Shown in pieces: positions 1 through 12,459 of a stretch of 64,000 nucleotides of DNA. The stretch's first letter is position 1; the number at the start of each line of letters is the position of its first letter. Source of the DNA: Zygnema cylindricum (lineage: Eukaryota; Streptophyta; Zygnematophyceae; Zygnematales; Zygnemataceae). Where the stretch lies: positions 62,001 to 126,000 of the forward strand of contig JBBHKE010003115.1 of NCBI GenBank assembly GCA_037447655.1, in the 5' to 3' direction. The notes below the pieces were generated by a model, which searched no databases, was not told where the DNA came from, and saw only the letters and a list, made by a program, of their open reading frames with translations. Made by a program: the position numbers and the translations under genes.

Positions 1-387
1 GAAGACTTTTCACAGCAAAGGTTATTCAGAGTGAACGAAACAAAATTTAATAAGAGAAACTGCACTTCTTTTCTAAACGGCATTCGACTAAAAGTGGAAC
101 TTGAAAGCTGAAATTGGAGCATAAAAAATGAACTAAAAATCTGTGCAATAGGCAAAAAAAGAAAAGAGAAAGCATAAAAAAATGGGCTGAAGTTTAGCAC
201 CCACTTGGCAAATTTGGAGGGCTGGCGAAGAAGATGCTGATAACGAGAGCGGGACAGAGGGTTGTCCTATTTAAAGAATACTCCGGAAGCCCAACTCAGT
301 ATTGTTCAGAGCTGAAATCCTCAAATAGAAAGTCGTTATGTATTGTTAATTTAATGAGATTCAAGCAGAAAATATCTCTCTTCTTAC

Positions 388-3300
388 CTCAATTGTTGAA
401 CAAGCAAGAGCGACCCATGTTTTCCCCCTATCTTCCGGTGGAATTACTCCTAAACGGAGTCGATTGCTGAGAGAACTGCCACCTGGCAGCTGCAAAAGAA
501 GGAATTTAATCCCAACAATCACCATCAAGTAACTTTGAAGGTGACAGAGGAGTCACCAGATGTCCAAAGAGAAAAAAATGAAACCATTTTGCATTTTTTC
601 TGTGTAGAACACACATCGTACCTTTCCACCTTTTTCGCTCGGCTTGCTATGTTTCAACATTCCCTTCATTTTTTCCCAAACTCTCGTTATTCTGTGTCCC
701 CCGGTCGCTGCCACAACAGCAGCTGCCTTCGCGGCTCTCACCCCACTGGTGGTTCGTTCCACAGGAGTTACTTTCATTATTGAAGGGGGGATTTGATTTG
801 GAACCACAAACCCGGAATGGTCCCCTGTGAAAGAAGAAGGAAAAAACATTCAGGAAGACCTTTGTTTTCAGACGTGTCTCAATTCTGTTCCTAACTTTTC
901 TCCAAAGGAAAAAGGTTTTGCGTGTATACTGAACCTACAGCTACCACTATGGCTAGAGTGAACCACACTATATTTTATCTAAGTCTGTTTAATAAACATT
1001 CATATTTGGTGAAAGACAGTACTGGACCTGATTTGAAAACACAATACAATGTAATTTTATGAAATTTGAATTGGAATCATGAGAATTGACAGTGAACAAT
1101 AAACAGTATTTTTTGAAAATGGCAAACAACTAGAGTTAACGAAACAGATATTAAGCATCCACATTACCAATGGAGCCATGTCGAGAATGGCGTTTTTTTG
1201 TGGTCTCAGGAACTGATGGAGAAGAATTTGTTCTCCTTGAACTCCATCTATGAAGTCCCAGTTTCCCTCCCCTAGATTGTTCTTTCTTCTCTGCTGATTC
1301 TGGCATCTGGTCAGCAGATAAGCTCCGATCCGTACCGTTGCTAAGAGAAGCTCTCCTTGACATTCGAATATTAGAGAGGAGACTGGAAGAAGCGACAGGG
1401 TGTTGCTCAGGGATAGTGGAATTTTCATTCAAGGAATATTTGTCCTTGTTTGAAGCACCACCAGCTTCCGAGTGGTCCGGTGGAAAACTGGAATTTCGAT
1501 CCAAATGGTGGGTGATAGCAAGGCTTTGAAGGTGCCTCATGCCTCTCCTACCTGCAAAAATGAGAGAGTCAAAAGAAAACATACTAAGGAAAACTTACTG
1601 GAGAACAACTTTTGACACCCAATACGGATGTTCGGAATACAAATCAACATGTACAGTCCAATGTAAAGTAGAACGGTCAGTGTCAAACTTTTCAGAAACA
1701 ACTAGAATTGAACTTATTTTTTCGGCAGGAGTCCTCACTTTGCGACCTTTCCACAGTCCTGTTGCCTGGAGTGTTTGCGGTTGTTGTGTTTGGGCTCGAT
1801 GAGGGTTCAGAGATTACAGAATTTGGGGTTGACTTCCGAGGTGGTCGACTTCCTGTGAAAGGAGGAGGATTTGAAAAGCTTGGGTCCATCTCAGAACCTG
1901 CCCATGGGCTTTTGGGCAAATCGGTGACGGAGGCCTCCACCTTGTTGGAACGTCCTTTGGATCTCATGTCCGTTGTCATTTTCTGCTCCTCCTCGAGCAT
2001 CTCATTATGGCGTTCTAGCTGTTTTTTTTTTTGCGGAAAAAAACATTCCCCACCCAAAAGGACACAACCTCCATTTGATTTTCGCACAAACAAGACTATG
2101 AGTACACATTCAATTTTGTCATTTTCTTAATAGACCCTTGCAAAAACAGAAGACGAGGAGACAGAAGAGGATTTCAAGGGTGGGCAAAGTAGGTGGAATG
2201 GGACACAGTGAAGATGGAACGAGCAGGGAAAGGAAACGCCATAGAGAGAAAAAAAGGGGAAATCCTCGAGGAAGAAGACCGCTAAGGCCTTACAAATGGC
2301 AGAGTCCAAAATTTTGACTGCCCCACCCCCCTATGTTGGCAAAGGGAGTTATGCCGAAGTTTGCAATATAGTACACTGCGTATCTCTATTAGTGTTTAAC
2401 ACTAATAGCAATACACAGTGTAGCAGCATTGATTTTGCCAGATACTTTTATAATGTGAGCAAGATAGGGAAGGAGACGGAAGGGATACTGTCAAGCTCAC
2501 CCGCAAAAAGCTGATCTCTTCTCGCAGGCAACGAACCCATTCTTCATGCATAAGTGTACTGAATCGTTTCTCATCCCCCATTCTGGGACTTTCGTCCTCA
2601 TCTGTTCCCTCTCCGCTGTGTCTCCCATCGTGGCGCTGCGCACTGGTTGGCCCGGGCAACCGCGGTTCTGGGCCACAGAAACAGACAAAAGAGACACTTA
2701 TACACAGCTTTCAACCAGCAAAACTTAACAGTTGGCAATCTGCAGCAACTATCTTCAGTTTTTGACGAATTTGACACAGCCAGAAGAGATAAACAACCTT
2801 GGTGACTTCATTCACAATCCTGAAATGTGACCGCTGATTACCAACAATTAACCTTGGAAAACTAGAAGCCAAATTACACGACCATCAAATGTGCCACTTG
2901 ATGGTTCGCAATGAACACCTTAATGACAAACAGCTGTATAAACGGAAAAGATCGAATCTCATAACCACTACAAAATTGTTTAACAGGTGTGATTCCTGAA
3001 CATCTGGGTTTATGGATCTTGAAATAGATTTCATTTAACAAGTTTTGCGTAAACCTTTTGACAAAAAAAGGGGTTAAAAATTTAATGTTTTGGCAGCTGC
3101 AAAGAATTCGTTTGTAAATATTGTAAAGTACTATAAATAAGGAATTGAGGGTGAGGTAACATGCGTAATGTTGTTTGCATTGCTGAATCATTCACTTCTT
3201 GTGCACATGATATATGTGTGTCTTTTATTTAATTGTAAATGTTAACAAGGACCAAATCTCAACGTCCCTACATCCAGCTTCAAACAGATAATAGCATTTG

Positions 3301-6300
3301 AGATGTTATCGAGTGGACCCCTTGACACTTGGTTCATATATATATGAAGGAACAAATATGTACACAGAACAAATTTGTTTTGGAAGTTCAAACCAGTGAC
3401 CTTAGTGAAATATGGTGGTTAGACAATCTTGTAGATAAAAAATGATGAACTCGTAGGAGTTAGTAGACTGATTCAAACAACTGTGCCCTACATCATTGCA
3501 AACATGATGTTGACTCACTTCACATATTTTGAAAACTGCTATTGTTAGCTAACACTGACAAAAGCTCTAAGGCCCTTGTCAATTCGGCAATAATGTTTTA
3601 TCCTTACCCCCTTCTCGCAGTGCCTGAACCTCCGGTGACGTCAAAACTGTGTTGCTGAATACAGATCGGGCTTGGCCCCAAAATCCGAAATAACCTCGCG
3701 CTCTTCCAAGCTTCCTGTTAGCGATCCCATTCCATCCATTCATTTCAAGGTATACGAGACAAAAGATGTCATTCAGTCAATGTCTATGCTACAGGGGCAT
3801 GCTATTGTACTATACCGGGAGAAGAAGCATTTTCACACTTAAACCTGTTTGCACCTTCTGAACACTTCAGCACTTATTCAACTGAACATCAAAGATCCTT
3901 TTCCACATTACTCTCTTAAAGTGCTTTCTTTTGTCCTGTAGGATATTTTCTTGGCATTATTGTGCTGCTGAATTGTAGCTTCTGATCAGCCTATCCTTTT
4001 GCTTGTTGATAAACAGACCATTGGAATAAAGAAAATCTGCTCTTCCCCAAATGAAGTAAAGGGCAAAACTCACCGCTTTCCCAATGCCTGATCGCGAAGC
4101 ATGGGATCAACCGTGACCCTCTGCATGCATAAAACAAAGAAGAATTAGAGTAGCGGAGAAAATATGAAAGCAACAAACCAAATACTAAAAAAAAAAAAAA
4201 AAAGGCAGCAAAAAGCTTCTCGTCCAAAATGTTTTCAGTCATTTAAGGTAAATGCATACTCTGACTCCCATGGAGGGGTCAATAATGGTGAGTGCCTCGA
4301 GGTCATCGTCATCCTCGTCTCCCAGAAATGCCCTGCCAGCCATAGACGAGGCCGCACAGTGCTCATATGAAGGCTGCGAATGCTAAAACTTGCCCTGCAA
4401 GAATTCACATTCACATTGTGGCAAGACAGTATCAAACCACGTTTAGTTCAAAATTCCCTTCCACAGGTTTCCTGACTGGTCAGGCTGCTCAAGTGTTTGA
4501 AGAAAATCTGTTAAATTTGAAGCAATGTTGTAATAGATTGGCGCAAGTCATATAAGAGAAAGTTGTAATATAAGGGACAGAGCAGGCAGGAGGCAAATTC
4601 AGAACAGATCAGCAATTACCGAACTCTCCTTCTAAGTGAGAAGGATCAAGAACCACTGATTTCAGGTTAACATCCATCAGAGGCTCCATTCCAGCAAAAG
4701 CGACTTTTGAGCTTTGTAACTGAAATTGATCTTCCACCAGCTTTTATTTTAAAGGGAGAAGTAATGACAGGGTGTAATCGTAGCCATTTTAATGTAAAAA
4801 GAAAAGTACACTGAATCTTTAAAAACGACAAAACCATTAATGATAACGCTAATGCTACCTCCATTAGAAATGTTGAAAGCTTTTTTTTGTATCGGCCAAA
4901 ATTTTGTTGACTACCTCCTGACTGGTAGCAGTAAATTTCATACCAACGTCATTGGCGGCCCACTGTTTCGATTAATGTTCCATGAACTGAAACTGAGGTC
5001 ACTTACGAGGTTTTCGCCAAACTGACCTATGGAATGTCCGTTACCATCTAAACTGAGATGGAAGTTCACCCAAAGATAATCCTCTCTCCACTCTACAAAT
5101 CAAAAATGGATTGATTCCAAACTAGCACACTCTCAAAGGAGAGCAAGCTTGGCATGGTTGTTGTTGTCGGCCCCTCGTCAATCAAGTGGAGGAATTTCAT
5201 TTTATTTGGTTAAAAGACTAAAGAGCTGTTTTCCAACAATCAAATGAAATGCAAGAAACAGTATGTGCTCACATTAAAGAATGACAAAATGCATACCCAT
5301 GAAACTAAAATGGGCTTGCAGCATTCAAGAGTGAGTGAGTAAATGAAGTTAGGGCCAGTATGGATCTATCTTGGCGAAGGACACAAGAATACAAATTCAT
5401 AAACTTTATCTATTGATCAGGTGTCAGCGCAATGCAGGTAAGATCTAAGTTGCTTGAAAGTAAATTTGATATATAAAACTTAGGCATAAAAAAATTGTCT
5501 GGCTTATGTCCAAATACAAAGATGGCGTTGGGAACATAAATGGTGCGCCATAATAAAATTGGAATTACTGCAAGTAAAGCCTAGCATTGTTATGATATGG
5601 GTTGCCCAGCCATGTTACAATACAGCGAAGTACAATCAACGGAAGTGGCACAAGGAGGGCTTCCAAGGCAAAATGGGAATCAGTTAAGTGTCATGAAACC
5701 TATGACCTCCTCCTCTTACCAACCCAGGTCAAGACATGCTAATAAGGACCATCGACGAAATACATTTTCAACAATCAGACTGACAGAAACAAAAGTTGAG
5801 TGGAATTGCATATACGCCAGTAATGTTACCTGCGCTGTTGTTCGACACTGCATTAAATGCATAGTGAATAGTTAATACATAAATAGTGTGAATTATACAA
5901 GACTGATGAGCCATATACGTGAAAAGTGTGGACTCACATTCCTAAGATACAAAATGATAGGCAACTACCCCGGTTGTGAAAGCTAAAAGCTAGGTTTCTT
6001 GCACGTAACATTTTATCCTTTAAGTTCCAAATTTAAAGATTACCGACAACCAGTCACCTTTCGCCGATCTCTATACATTTGTGATTCTACTTTTACTTGA
6101 TTCTTGCCCAAACTCAAACAATGTGAAAACAAAATCAATGACGACTCGGAGGTAAGGTTATCCGCTTCAATTTGTGTGCAGTATGTCTTACGTGTCTGCA
6201 ACATCACAAACCCCGATATGGGAGACACTGTGGTCACATTCACGCTGGTAATGTTGCATATTTGAAAATTGGCAGCAAAATCCTGATGGTAGTGAACAAT

Positions 6301-6942
6301 GTAAAAGGACAGAAGTATGACTAGTTATTGAATTCGTCCAGTGACATGAGTTGTAAAAAAAGTTGAAAAGGTGTGGACCTCGCAGTGAAGCCATTGTTAT
6401 GACTCAGAAATGAGAATCCTCTACTACAAGAAATTAACGCCCGACATTGATATTGTGGATATTGTTCAGGCAAATAGTCTTCATAAATTGAACGAAAATA
6501 AATATGAGTAAACAAAACTTGGCTAGCACAGAATGGGAATTAGTTTTAAACATCACGAGGAGACAGAGTGAAACTTGAGCATAAGGAGGAACATAGGAAA
6601 TATTAGAGAAGGACACTAGTTAGTTAAGCAATCGGCATACAATATCTGCTTTCTTGACATAGCTTATCTTCATAGATACTGCACATGTTTTTTTCCATTT
6701 CTTTAGAAATAGTGCTTTCTCTCTTCCCCACTCCGGGAAAGACAAAAGCGTAGCACATGTACTACTTACTTGTGGTTCAGTAAGGGGAATGGAGGGACAC
6801 AGACTGCCATCCTCCCGTATGGTGCGTGAAGGCCATCATGAGAATGTCGGAGTATTCTGGCAGGAGGAAACAAAAGCACGGCCCAGTCCTGTAGCCTCTG
6901 GTCGCCGCTCTGCTCCTTGCTGCCGCGAATGGCAATTGCCAT
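388..6942 (-). CDS. Unrecognised multi-exon host gene, 14 exons, 3' end not resolved
   Basis: I assembled this gene from splice signals and reading phase. Exons in transcript order: 6770-6942, 6192-6244, 6044-6068, 5007-5052, 4620-4719, 4465-4507, 4260-4332, 4074-4120, 3608-3714, 2501-2667, 1739-2018, 1168-1551, 622-824, 388-489. Every junction is GT-AG and every phase matches, giving 601 codons without a stop. The start ATG (6942-6940) has an in-frame TAG 18 codons upstream. The 25-bp third exon and the weak donor of 4465-4507 are the least certain parts. The product has an acidic patch (GDEDDDDLEAL), a short predicted helix or coiled coil (about WVRCLREEISFLR to LEEEQK), then a long Ser/Arg-rich, probably disordered region. 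I do not recognise the family. After 388 the frame may continue via an acceptor near 233 and stay open to the window edge, or end soon after. It is the only apparently intact host gene here. Confidence 0.72.
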
Positions 6943-7684
6943 GCGGGGCAGCGAATATTTGCGGGATGCAATCGGCTATATACGGAACAGGATTTGTTAT
7001 ATCTACAGAACATGCCAGGCCAGAGGATATTCTGCAATACGACAACCAGCGTCGGACTGTGACACTTGTGCTTTTAAAACAGACGTTGTGACGTACACAA
7101 ACAGAAATAATTACAAAAAAAAAATCGTATCTTTTAACGGTTGGGATGTATCCAAAATTGGAGGGGAGGGGGGACGATTGTGCCAGCTGGTACACGTGCT
7201 AAAAAGCGTTACAGGACAGTATAAAAATCCACAATGATTGTCGACAAAATCCCATCAGCCAATAGACCACGTTTGGAACTTCGAGCTCTAAAGTTTCGGG
7301 CATGTCCCCATGTGCATTAGGGTTTTTTTCTGTCGTTTTCCTGTAAAACTTAGCGCCGTACTGCATAAGTTCCAATCGTACGAAGGAATCGCAAATTTGT
7401 AGAGTACAATTTGCGTCATCCTCGAACGGATGTACACAATTTTGTCGTCTTGTGTTTTTTTCGACCCACTTCGACGACAAAAAACGTCATCTTTAACATT
7501 ATCTTTAAAACACATGCGCGATGTGTTCTATAAACAAATAGGAACATAGATTTGCACGTGCCTTAAATTTCGAAAATTTTCAAACGATTTCCAAAGACAA
7601 AGAAAAGTACAGAATTCGCTATGTTTTGTCTGTTTGTGTCCATGAAAGTACAGAATTTGTTTTGTTTTGTCGGGTTGTGTTTAG
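6943..7684. other. Intergenic, no gene seen
   Basis: This is the region upstream of the minus-strand host gene and presumably holds its promoter and 5' UTR. I see no convincing TATA box, coding frame or repeat. The overlapping reading frames on both strands at 6.8-7.2 kb are shadows of the first exon and its upstream sequence. Confidence 0.5.
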
Positions 7685-8489
7685 TAGTGATGGGTATTGA
7701 GGACCATTTGCCGATATTCGATGTATATCGAATTTCAGGTACCCGATAATCGATATATCGCTTCGATATATCGAAAAGCTAAATATTGCGATATATCATC
7801 AATATATCGCCGATATATCAAAGCTTTTTAAAACAAAAATATTAACTATTTTTGCTACTGCTGCTTGTACTAATGCTGCTGCAGCTGGTAGTAAATATCC
7901 GGAAGCATTTCAGTGTCATTATCCTCTTCACCTCCCATGCTACCTCTCCCATCCCTTGGGAATCCATGGAGAAAACTAAAAGTGTAATGTTTCTATAATA
8001 TGAGTCGCTGGATCTAGATAAGCCGTAATGGCTACCAATCTGCAGATTGGTAGATGGTTGCAAAAATGCCTGCAGATTCGTAGGTATTCCTGCCTGAAAG
8101 CATGAAAAGAACAGTCTGCAATTTTTTTTTTCAAATTATAATTTGACTTAATTAGTGTGACCTTTTCGTTTGTGAAATCTTTGCGTACTAAATAATTAAT
8201 AATATGAATTACGGAATTATTACTTTTTTGTCGGTTACATTTTGCGACGTTTACCTTCAATTCACAAAACAAAAATCACATCGTACGTGGCGTATCAAAC
8301 AATTTGTCTTCATCGCTAAAATAACATATTATATAAAATAATAAATTTAAAAAAACTTTATATCACGATATATATCGCGATAATTTTTGTTGGTCTCGGT
8401 ACGATATATCGAGAAGATTGCTCGATCGATATTCGATATTTCGAATATCGAAATTATCGCAATATGAAATTTCCCAAAACCCAACACTA
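7685..8489. mobile_element. hAT-like non-autonomous element (MITE)
   Basis: The element starts TAGTGATGGGTATTG and ends with the inverse of TAGTGTTGGGTTTTG, so the terminal inverted repeats match at 13 of 15 positions. The flanks are near-identical 8-mers, GTGTTTAG at 7677-7684 and ATGTTTAG at 8490-8497 (7 of 8). An 8-bp duplication and a TAGTG-type terminus are typical of hAT transposons. The 805-bp interior has no transposase frame. Both ends carry many ATATCG and TCGATA palindromes in subterminal position, at about 7718-7825 and 8365-8465. Such repeats are where hAT transposases usually bind. Classification is inferred from ends and target duplication only. Confidence 0.75.
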
Positions 8490-8756
8490 ATGTTTAGTAC
8501 GAAAATTTCTGTTTCAGGGGTCTGAAAAATCCAACGCCATTTCACGAAAAAGTGAAAAATCTCGGAAGCCACAACTTGCACTCGCAGCACCTTCAAACTC
8601 TACCACCCCTTCCAACTTCACTCTTCTGCACTCTTTCATCAGGCGGCCTTAGTCCAGCAGTGATAAGCGGGAAAAAAACAAACAGACTGATGTTTTCTAC
8701 CACTGTCAAAGGTACTTAAGCATTTATTTAGCTTTTAAAAATAAAAACACAATAGT

Positions 8757-8910
8757 TATAGGGGGAGAAGGAGAGTGAGAGGGGCAGAGGGTGTAAAGAA
8801 GATGGAGAGAGGGAGAGAGAGAGGAAAAGGGGGAGGCGTAGAGAGAGATGGGAGATGGAGTGGGGGAGGGGGAGAGAGATAGAAAGAGAGAGAGAGGGAG
8901 AGGAAGAGAT
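8757..8910. repeat. Purine-rich (GA/GGGAGA) low-complexity tract
   Basis: Almost every base on the plus strand is G or A, in imperfect GAGAGA and GGGAGA units. The apparent minus-strand frame rich in Leu, Ser and Pro is a by-product of this composition. Confidence 0.9.
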
Positions 8911-10572
8911 TTATGTGTCTAACCAACATTTTTTTAAATTGAATGTGCTCTATCTTACATGTGACTATGCGAAATTTGAAATACAATGACATATGTTTGT
9001 TGACCTTATTTTTGGCTCTTGTTCTGTATATTCTCCTATAAACATAATTGTTTACTACACACTTTTCTCTCCCGTCACCTCTTCTTCAATTTTGAAATGT
9101 AATCTCCCCTACTTCTTCAATTTTGAAATGTAATCTCCCCTATATGATTGAGAAGCCTTCTGTGTAGTCCAAAGATGTGTACTTATCATCATTATTACTG
9201 TAAATGAAATACTAATTCAAAAACACTAAAAAAATGAAAAATGTGGAATTAGAATGGAACCTACTTATTGGGGTAGGGAGATTGTAGTGGTTTATACTCT
9301 GGCTCCTTAAAGAGTTTCTTTAACACCACTATTTTAAGATTTTCAACCAAAAAAACTCGCAACTAAATTAGTCTTTATAACGATAATAGTGATGGGTAGC
9401 AACGGTTTAGTTGTACGTTTTTGTCGATATGCCTATAATGTCACGTGTTTATAACCTGTACTTACAATAAGATATTACTATTTCCTTTACTATTTCTTTG
9501 GAATAGTATATACTTATCTAACAGGACAACTTCTTCAGCCCTACCCCCCCTCCTCCCCTTTCTCTTTTATATCAGCTAGAACACTTTTGTTGATTTTGTA
9601 AAAAGAAGCCTTGTTTGAAGATGCCTATCTTCTACTTATTTTTTAATTTAACAAAAAATGAGGATCCATTTGAAAACGATTCAACAATATAAATTTGTGT
9701 TGCTTATTTTCATAAGTATGCTTATTTTTATAAGTTTTTCAGTTTTTTCTCTTTTTTTGGTTAAAGTGAAAGTATTTTACAACCTCTCCATAATTATATT
9801 TAAGTGGTCTCTTCCTTCCTATTCTTTCAAATAATCAATGTCAAAGTTGATGGTTTCATTCTCCTGGTTCAAATGACCTAACGGTTTTCTTTAACCATCG
9901 TCCATCCCTTCCCATTCCCCCTCCCCCTTCCCATTGCCCTCTTTCCCTCCCTCTCCGTCACTGTAATGTTATGGTTTCTCCACCATGCCAACTCCTAATT
10001 GCGTCAATTTTGTATTCAAACAAAATGTTGGGAAATTTTTCCGAGATAAAACGATGTATTTTTTCTTTCCGAAAGAAGTCTAACACTAAAACTACATTAC
10101 TTGTTATTTTTTCCGAAAGAAGTGTAAAACTAAAACTACTCGTTAATTTTTCTGAGAGTTTCTCACAAAAGTGTAAAACTAACATTTTTACTGCTATCGT
10201 TTTTATCTTAGGTGAGGTTGGAGAGAAAAAAAAATTCAACCTGTCTAGTTTCGGAGGACTCTTCTGTCACCGCTTGAAAACAAAATTGACCACTTTGAAT
10301 CGGTAAAACATAAGCGAATACTTTACATTTTTGACAAAGAAAAGCGAGGAAATTTGCCGAGAAAGGTATGTTACTATTATTTTATTTTATTTTCTGTACA
10401 CACCACCCTTGTTAGTGTGTCCGCGTGTAAATCCGTCAAAAGTGTTTGCTAAAATGCTTTCCTTTCCTACATGGAAGGAAAAAGTGATAATATTTATAAA
10501 ATGGTGATATAGTTCTACCGAAAAGCAAGGAAAAAAGGTATCATTACATGTCTACTTGCATATAATACTTTT
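8911..10572. other. AT-rich non-coding DNA, no gene seen
   Basis: Apart from the 31-bp tandem duplication I see no gene. A TAGTGATGGGTAGCAAC string near 9390 resembles the hAT terminus at 7685, but no matching partner end was found. The frames at about 9958-10306 on both strands are mutually overlapping and featureless. Confidence 0.5.
9081..9142. repeat. Tandem duplication, 31-bp unit x2
   Basis: Two adjacent 31-bp copies (9081-9111 and 9112-9142), each beginning CTTCTTCAATTTTGAAATGT and identical by eye. No coding context. Confidence 0.9.
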
Positions 10573-10668
10573 TAGAGAGAGAAAGAGAGGGAGAGGAAGA
10601 GGGAGAGGGAGAAAGAGAGGGAGAGGGAGAGGGAAGGAGAGAAAAGGGAGAAAGGGAGGTAGAGAGCC
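10573..10668. repeat. Purine-rich (GAGA) low-complexity tract
   Basis: A 96-bp run of GAGAGA, GGGAGA and GGAAGA units on the plus strand, like the tract at 8757-8910. It lies about 145 bp upstream of the trihelix-like relic and could be a GAGA-rich promoter element of that locus or simple satellite drift. Confidence 0.85.
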
Positions 10669-10813
10669 TTCGTTTTGTTTTCTTTTCCTTCATCATTAAC
10701 CTTTACATTTTTTTGGTGTGTCACACACTCTTCTTTCCCTCACAGGGAATATGTCTGGAAATATGATGGAAAACACAACGAATATGCACACAAACTAAAC
10801 AAATATTCCTTTC

Positions 10814-11391
10814 GTGAACACAAAACCCCTTCCTACATCACCATCTTTATTGCATTCACCATCATCTTCTGTATCTCTCCCTACAATTTCTCCTCTAAAT
10901 AATGTCAATTATTCTCCCCTTATTCAACGTAGCTCCTCTTTTCCTCCTCAGGTTTTCAAGAACCTAAATCCCTTTCTAAACACCTTGAGAGCGCCATTCT
11001 CACTTTTGTACAACAACCTAATAGTTGCCTTACCTACTCAACCTATAGTTTCCTCTAGTTTTGTATTATCTCCCACGCAAACGGTTTCCTTACCCCAAAA
11101 AAACATCATGTGTCCACCAAAAAAAAAAAAATCAACTGGAAGCAAAGTAGTTGATAAGAGGTTATCACTGAAGAAAGAGAACTCAAGCCCAACAAACACA
11201 AACGAAAACTGGGAGCTATATGAAATGGGGATTTTGAACGATGCTAAAGAAGAAGAATTTTTACAAATCCCCAAGAAAAGCGCTAACGCAAAATTTGGGT
11301 TGAAAGTGGAAAAGTGGGACTACATCTCGAAAGCATTAAAAGTTAGAGGAGTTCAAAGGGATTGTAGCGCATGTAAAAAAAACTAGAGCAA
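10814..11391 (+). pseudogene. Trihelix-like DNA-binding protein, 5' half (split by copia insertion)
   Basis: A 190-codon frame opens at 10814. It has a Ser/Pro-rich N-terminus, a basic KKKK patch, then a segment ending KVEKWDYISKALKVRGVQRD followed by Cys-x2-Cys. Tryptophan, then ISKAL, then R-x-CSACK is the pattern of the third helix of plant trihelix (GT-type, MADF/Myb-like) domains, normally followed by a CK-x-K-W-E/L helix. Here the frame runs into a stop a few codons after the Cys motif and the sequence then enters a retrotransposon LTR at 11392. The missing half resumes at 24001, after the repeated target site AGCAA. A one-base indel in the A8 tract (about 11374-11381) also breaks the join. 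The locus is an inactivated host transcription-factor-like gene. The family assignment rests on short motifs. Confidence 0.62.
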
Positions 11392-12446
11392 TGAAACTCT
11401 GAGACCTCCATAAGTCCTCAGAGTGGATAGCTTCCAAGAAGCCTCTAGGATAACCCTGACCCCTTTGTGTTTCGGCAAAAACAACTGCCACCCTCCCAGA
11501 AAAAAACACTGACCAACTTCACCCTTGTAAAGGTAAGACTCCCCTGAGTCGATAGCAAAAAGAATCTCTGAATTTGATCCCCTGAGCAGTAAGTTATGGA
11601 GAGTCAAAGTTGACCTTTTGTACAGAAGCTCTCTGGGAGAGAGGGTCATATCTCCTAATTTTTCTAAGTCCTATCTCTCTCACAGACTCTATCTACTGAT
11701 GTACGGAGCCAATCAGAGTACACTTCCGTACACAAAAGTACAGCTGTTGGTGTACTTTTTGTATGGACACTGTACGACCTGGCCTAAATGTCGACACGTG
11801 GTATGTCCGGATTCGCTTCCGTTATCCTCGGAGATGCCGCGATCCAATGTAATTCCGCCACGTGTCATCCGATGTGGCAATGATCACAAACCGCCAAAAT
11901 CCTCTTCCGCGATCTCGGCGTTAATTCCGGTCGTCCGATTAAATTCACATTTAATCGTAGCCGTAATAAATACATGCGCGGTATTCGTTTCATTAAAGAA
12001 ATAAATGCGCGGTATTGGGTTTTCATCCGTACCGTAATCTGTACTTTCACATTAATGGATCTATGTCTCCCGTAAACAGTTACAGTTAAATGAATTATCC
12101 TACTTGACAATGTTTAATTAAATATCAAACCATGTAGTATGTAACACTAGTTAAAGACTTAACGGCTAAGGCTACCGGCTACCGGTTGTTTGCCGTCTGG
12201 TAGGTACCAGGATCAAATCCTGTGGCCGGCACATACCTTTTAGTAAATAAACCCCTAACTAATATATATTTCCCATAAACCTCTAGATAGCCTAGGTAGC
12301 CATGGCTCTAGCTCCCTCTCCAATTTCTCAAGGACTGCGACAAGTTTGAGAGTTGGAGAAAGAAGTTAGAGGTAGACTGCCTTGGCTTCTTTCTATATTT
12401 CTATTTAGACCTAAAAAATACTTTAAATGGACCATTAATTTCTACA
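11392..12446 (-). repeat. Copia LTR A (3' LTR of unit 1)
   Basis: This 1055-bp LTR, read on the minus strand, starts TGTAGAAATTAATGG and ends AGAGTTTCA. It is preceded on that strand by the polypurine tract GAAAATAAGGGGAG (12447-12460), which would prime plus-strand synthesis. It contains a plus-strand tRNA-like module at about 12156-12233. LTRs B, C, D and E align with it throughout. Confidence 0.92.
12156..12233 (+). other. tRNA-like module inside LTR A (antisense to the element)
   Basis: The segment contains AACGGCTAAGG, which resembles an A-box or D-arm, and GGATCAAATCC about 40 bases on, which resembles a B-box or T-arm flanked by a CAGGA/TCCTG stem. The same arrangement recurs at 18345-18421 (LTR C), 23711-23787 (LTR D) and 26153-26222 (LTR E), always on the strand opposite to retrotransposon transcription. 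It is a decayed or adapted tRNA-derived piece, not a functional tRNA gene. Confidence 0.5.
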
Positions 12447-12459
12447 CTCCCCTTATTTT

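Noticed and set aside
7685-8489. CRISPR-like or satellite array from the repeated ATATCG strings
   Set aside because: The palindromes are irregularly spaced and bounded by transposon termini in a eukaryotic context.
8756-8992. Leu/Ser/Pro-rich minus-strand frame
   Set aside because: It is the complement of a GA-rich low-complexity tract.
9388-9420. Second hAT element starting TAGTGATGGGTAGC
   Set aside because: No inverted partner terminus or 8-bp duplication could be found downstream.
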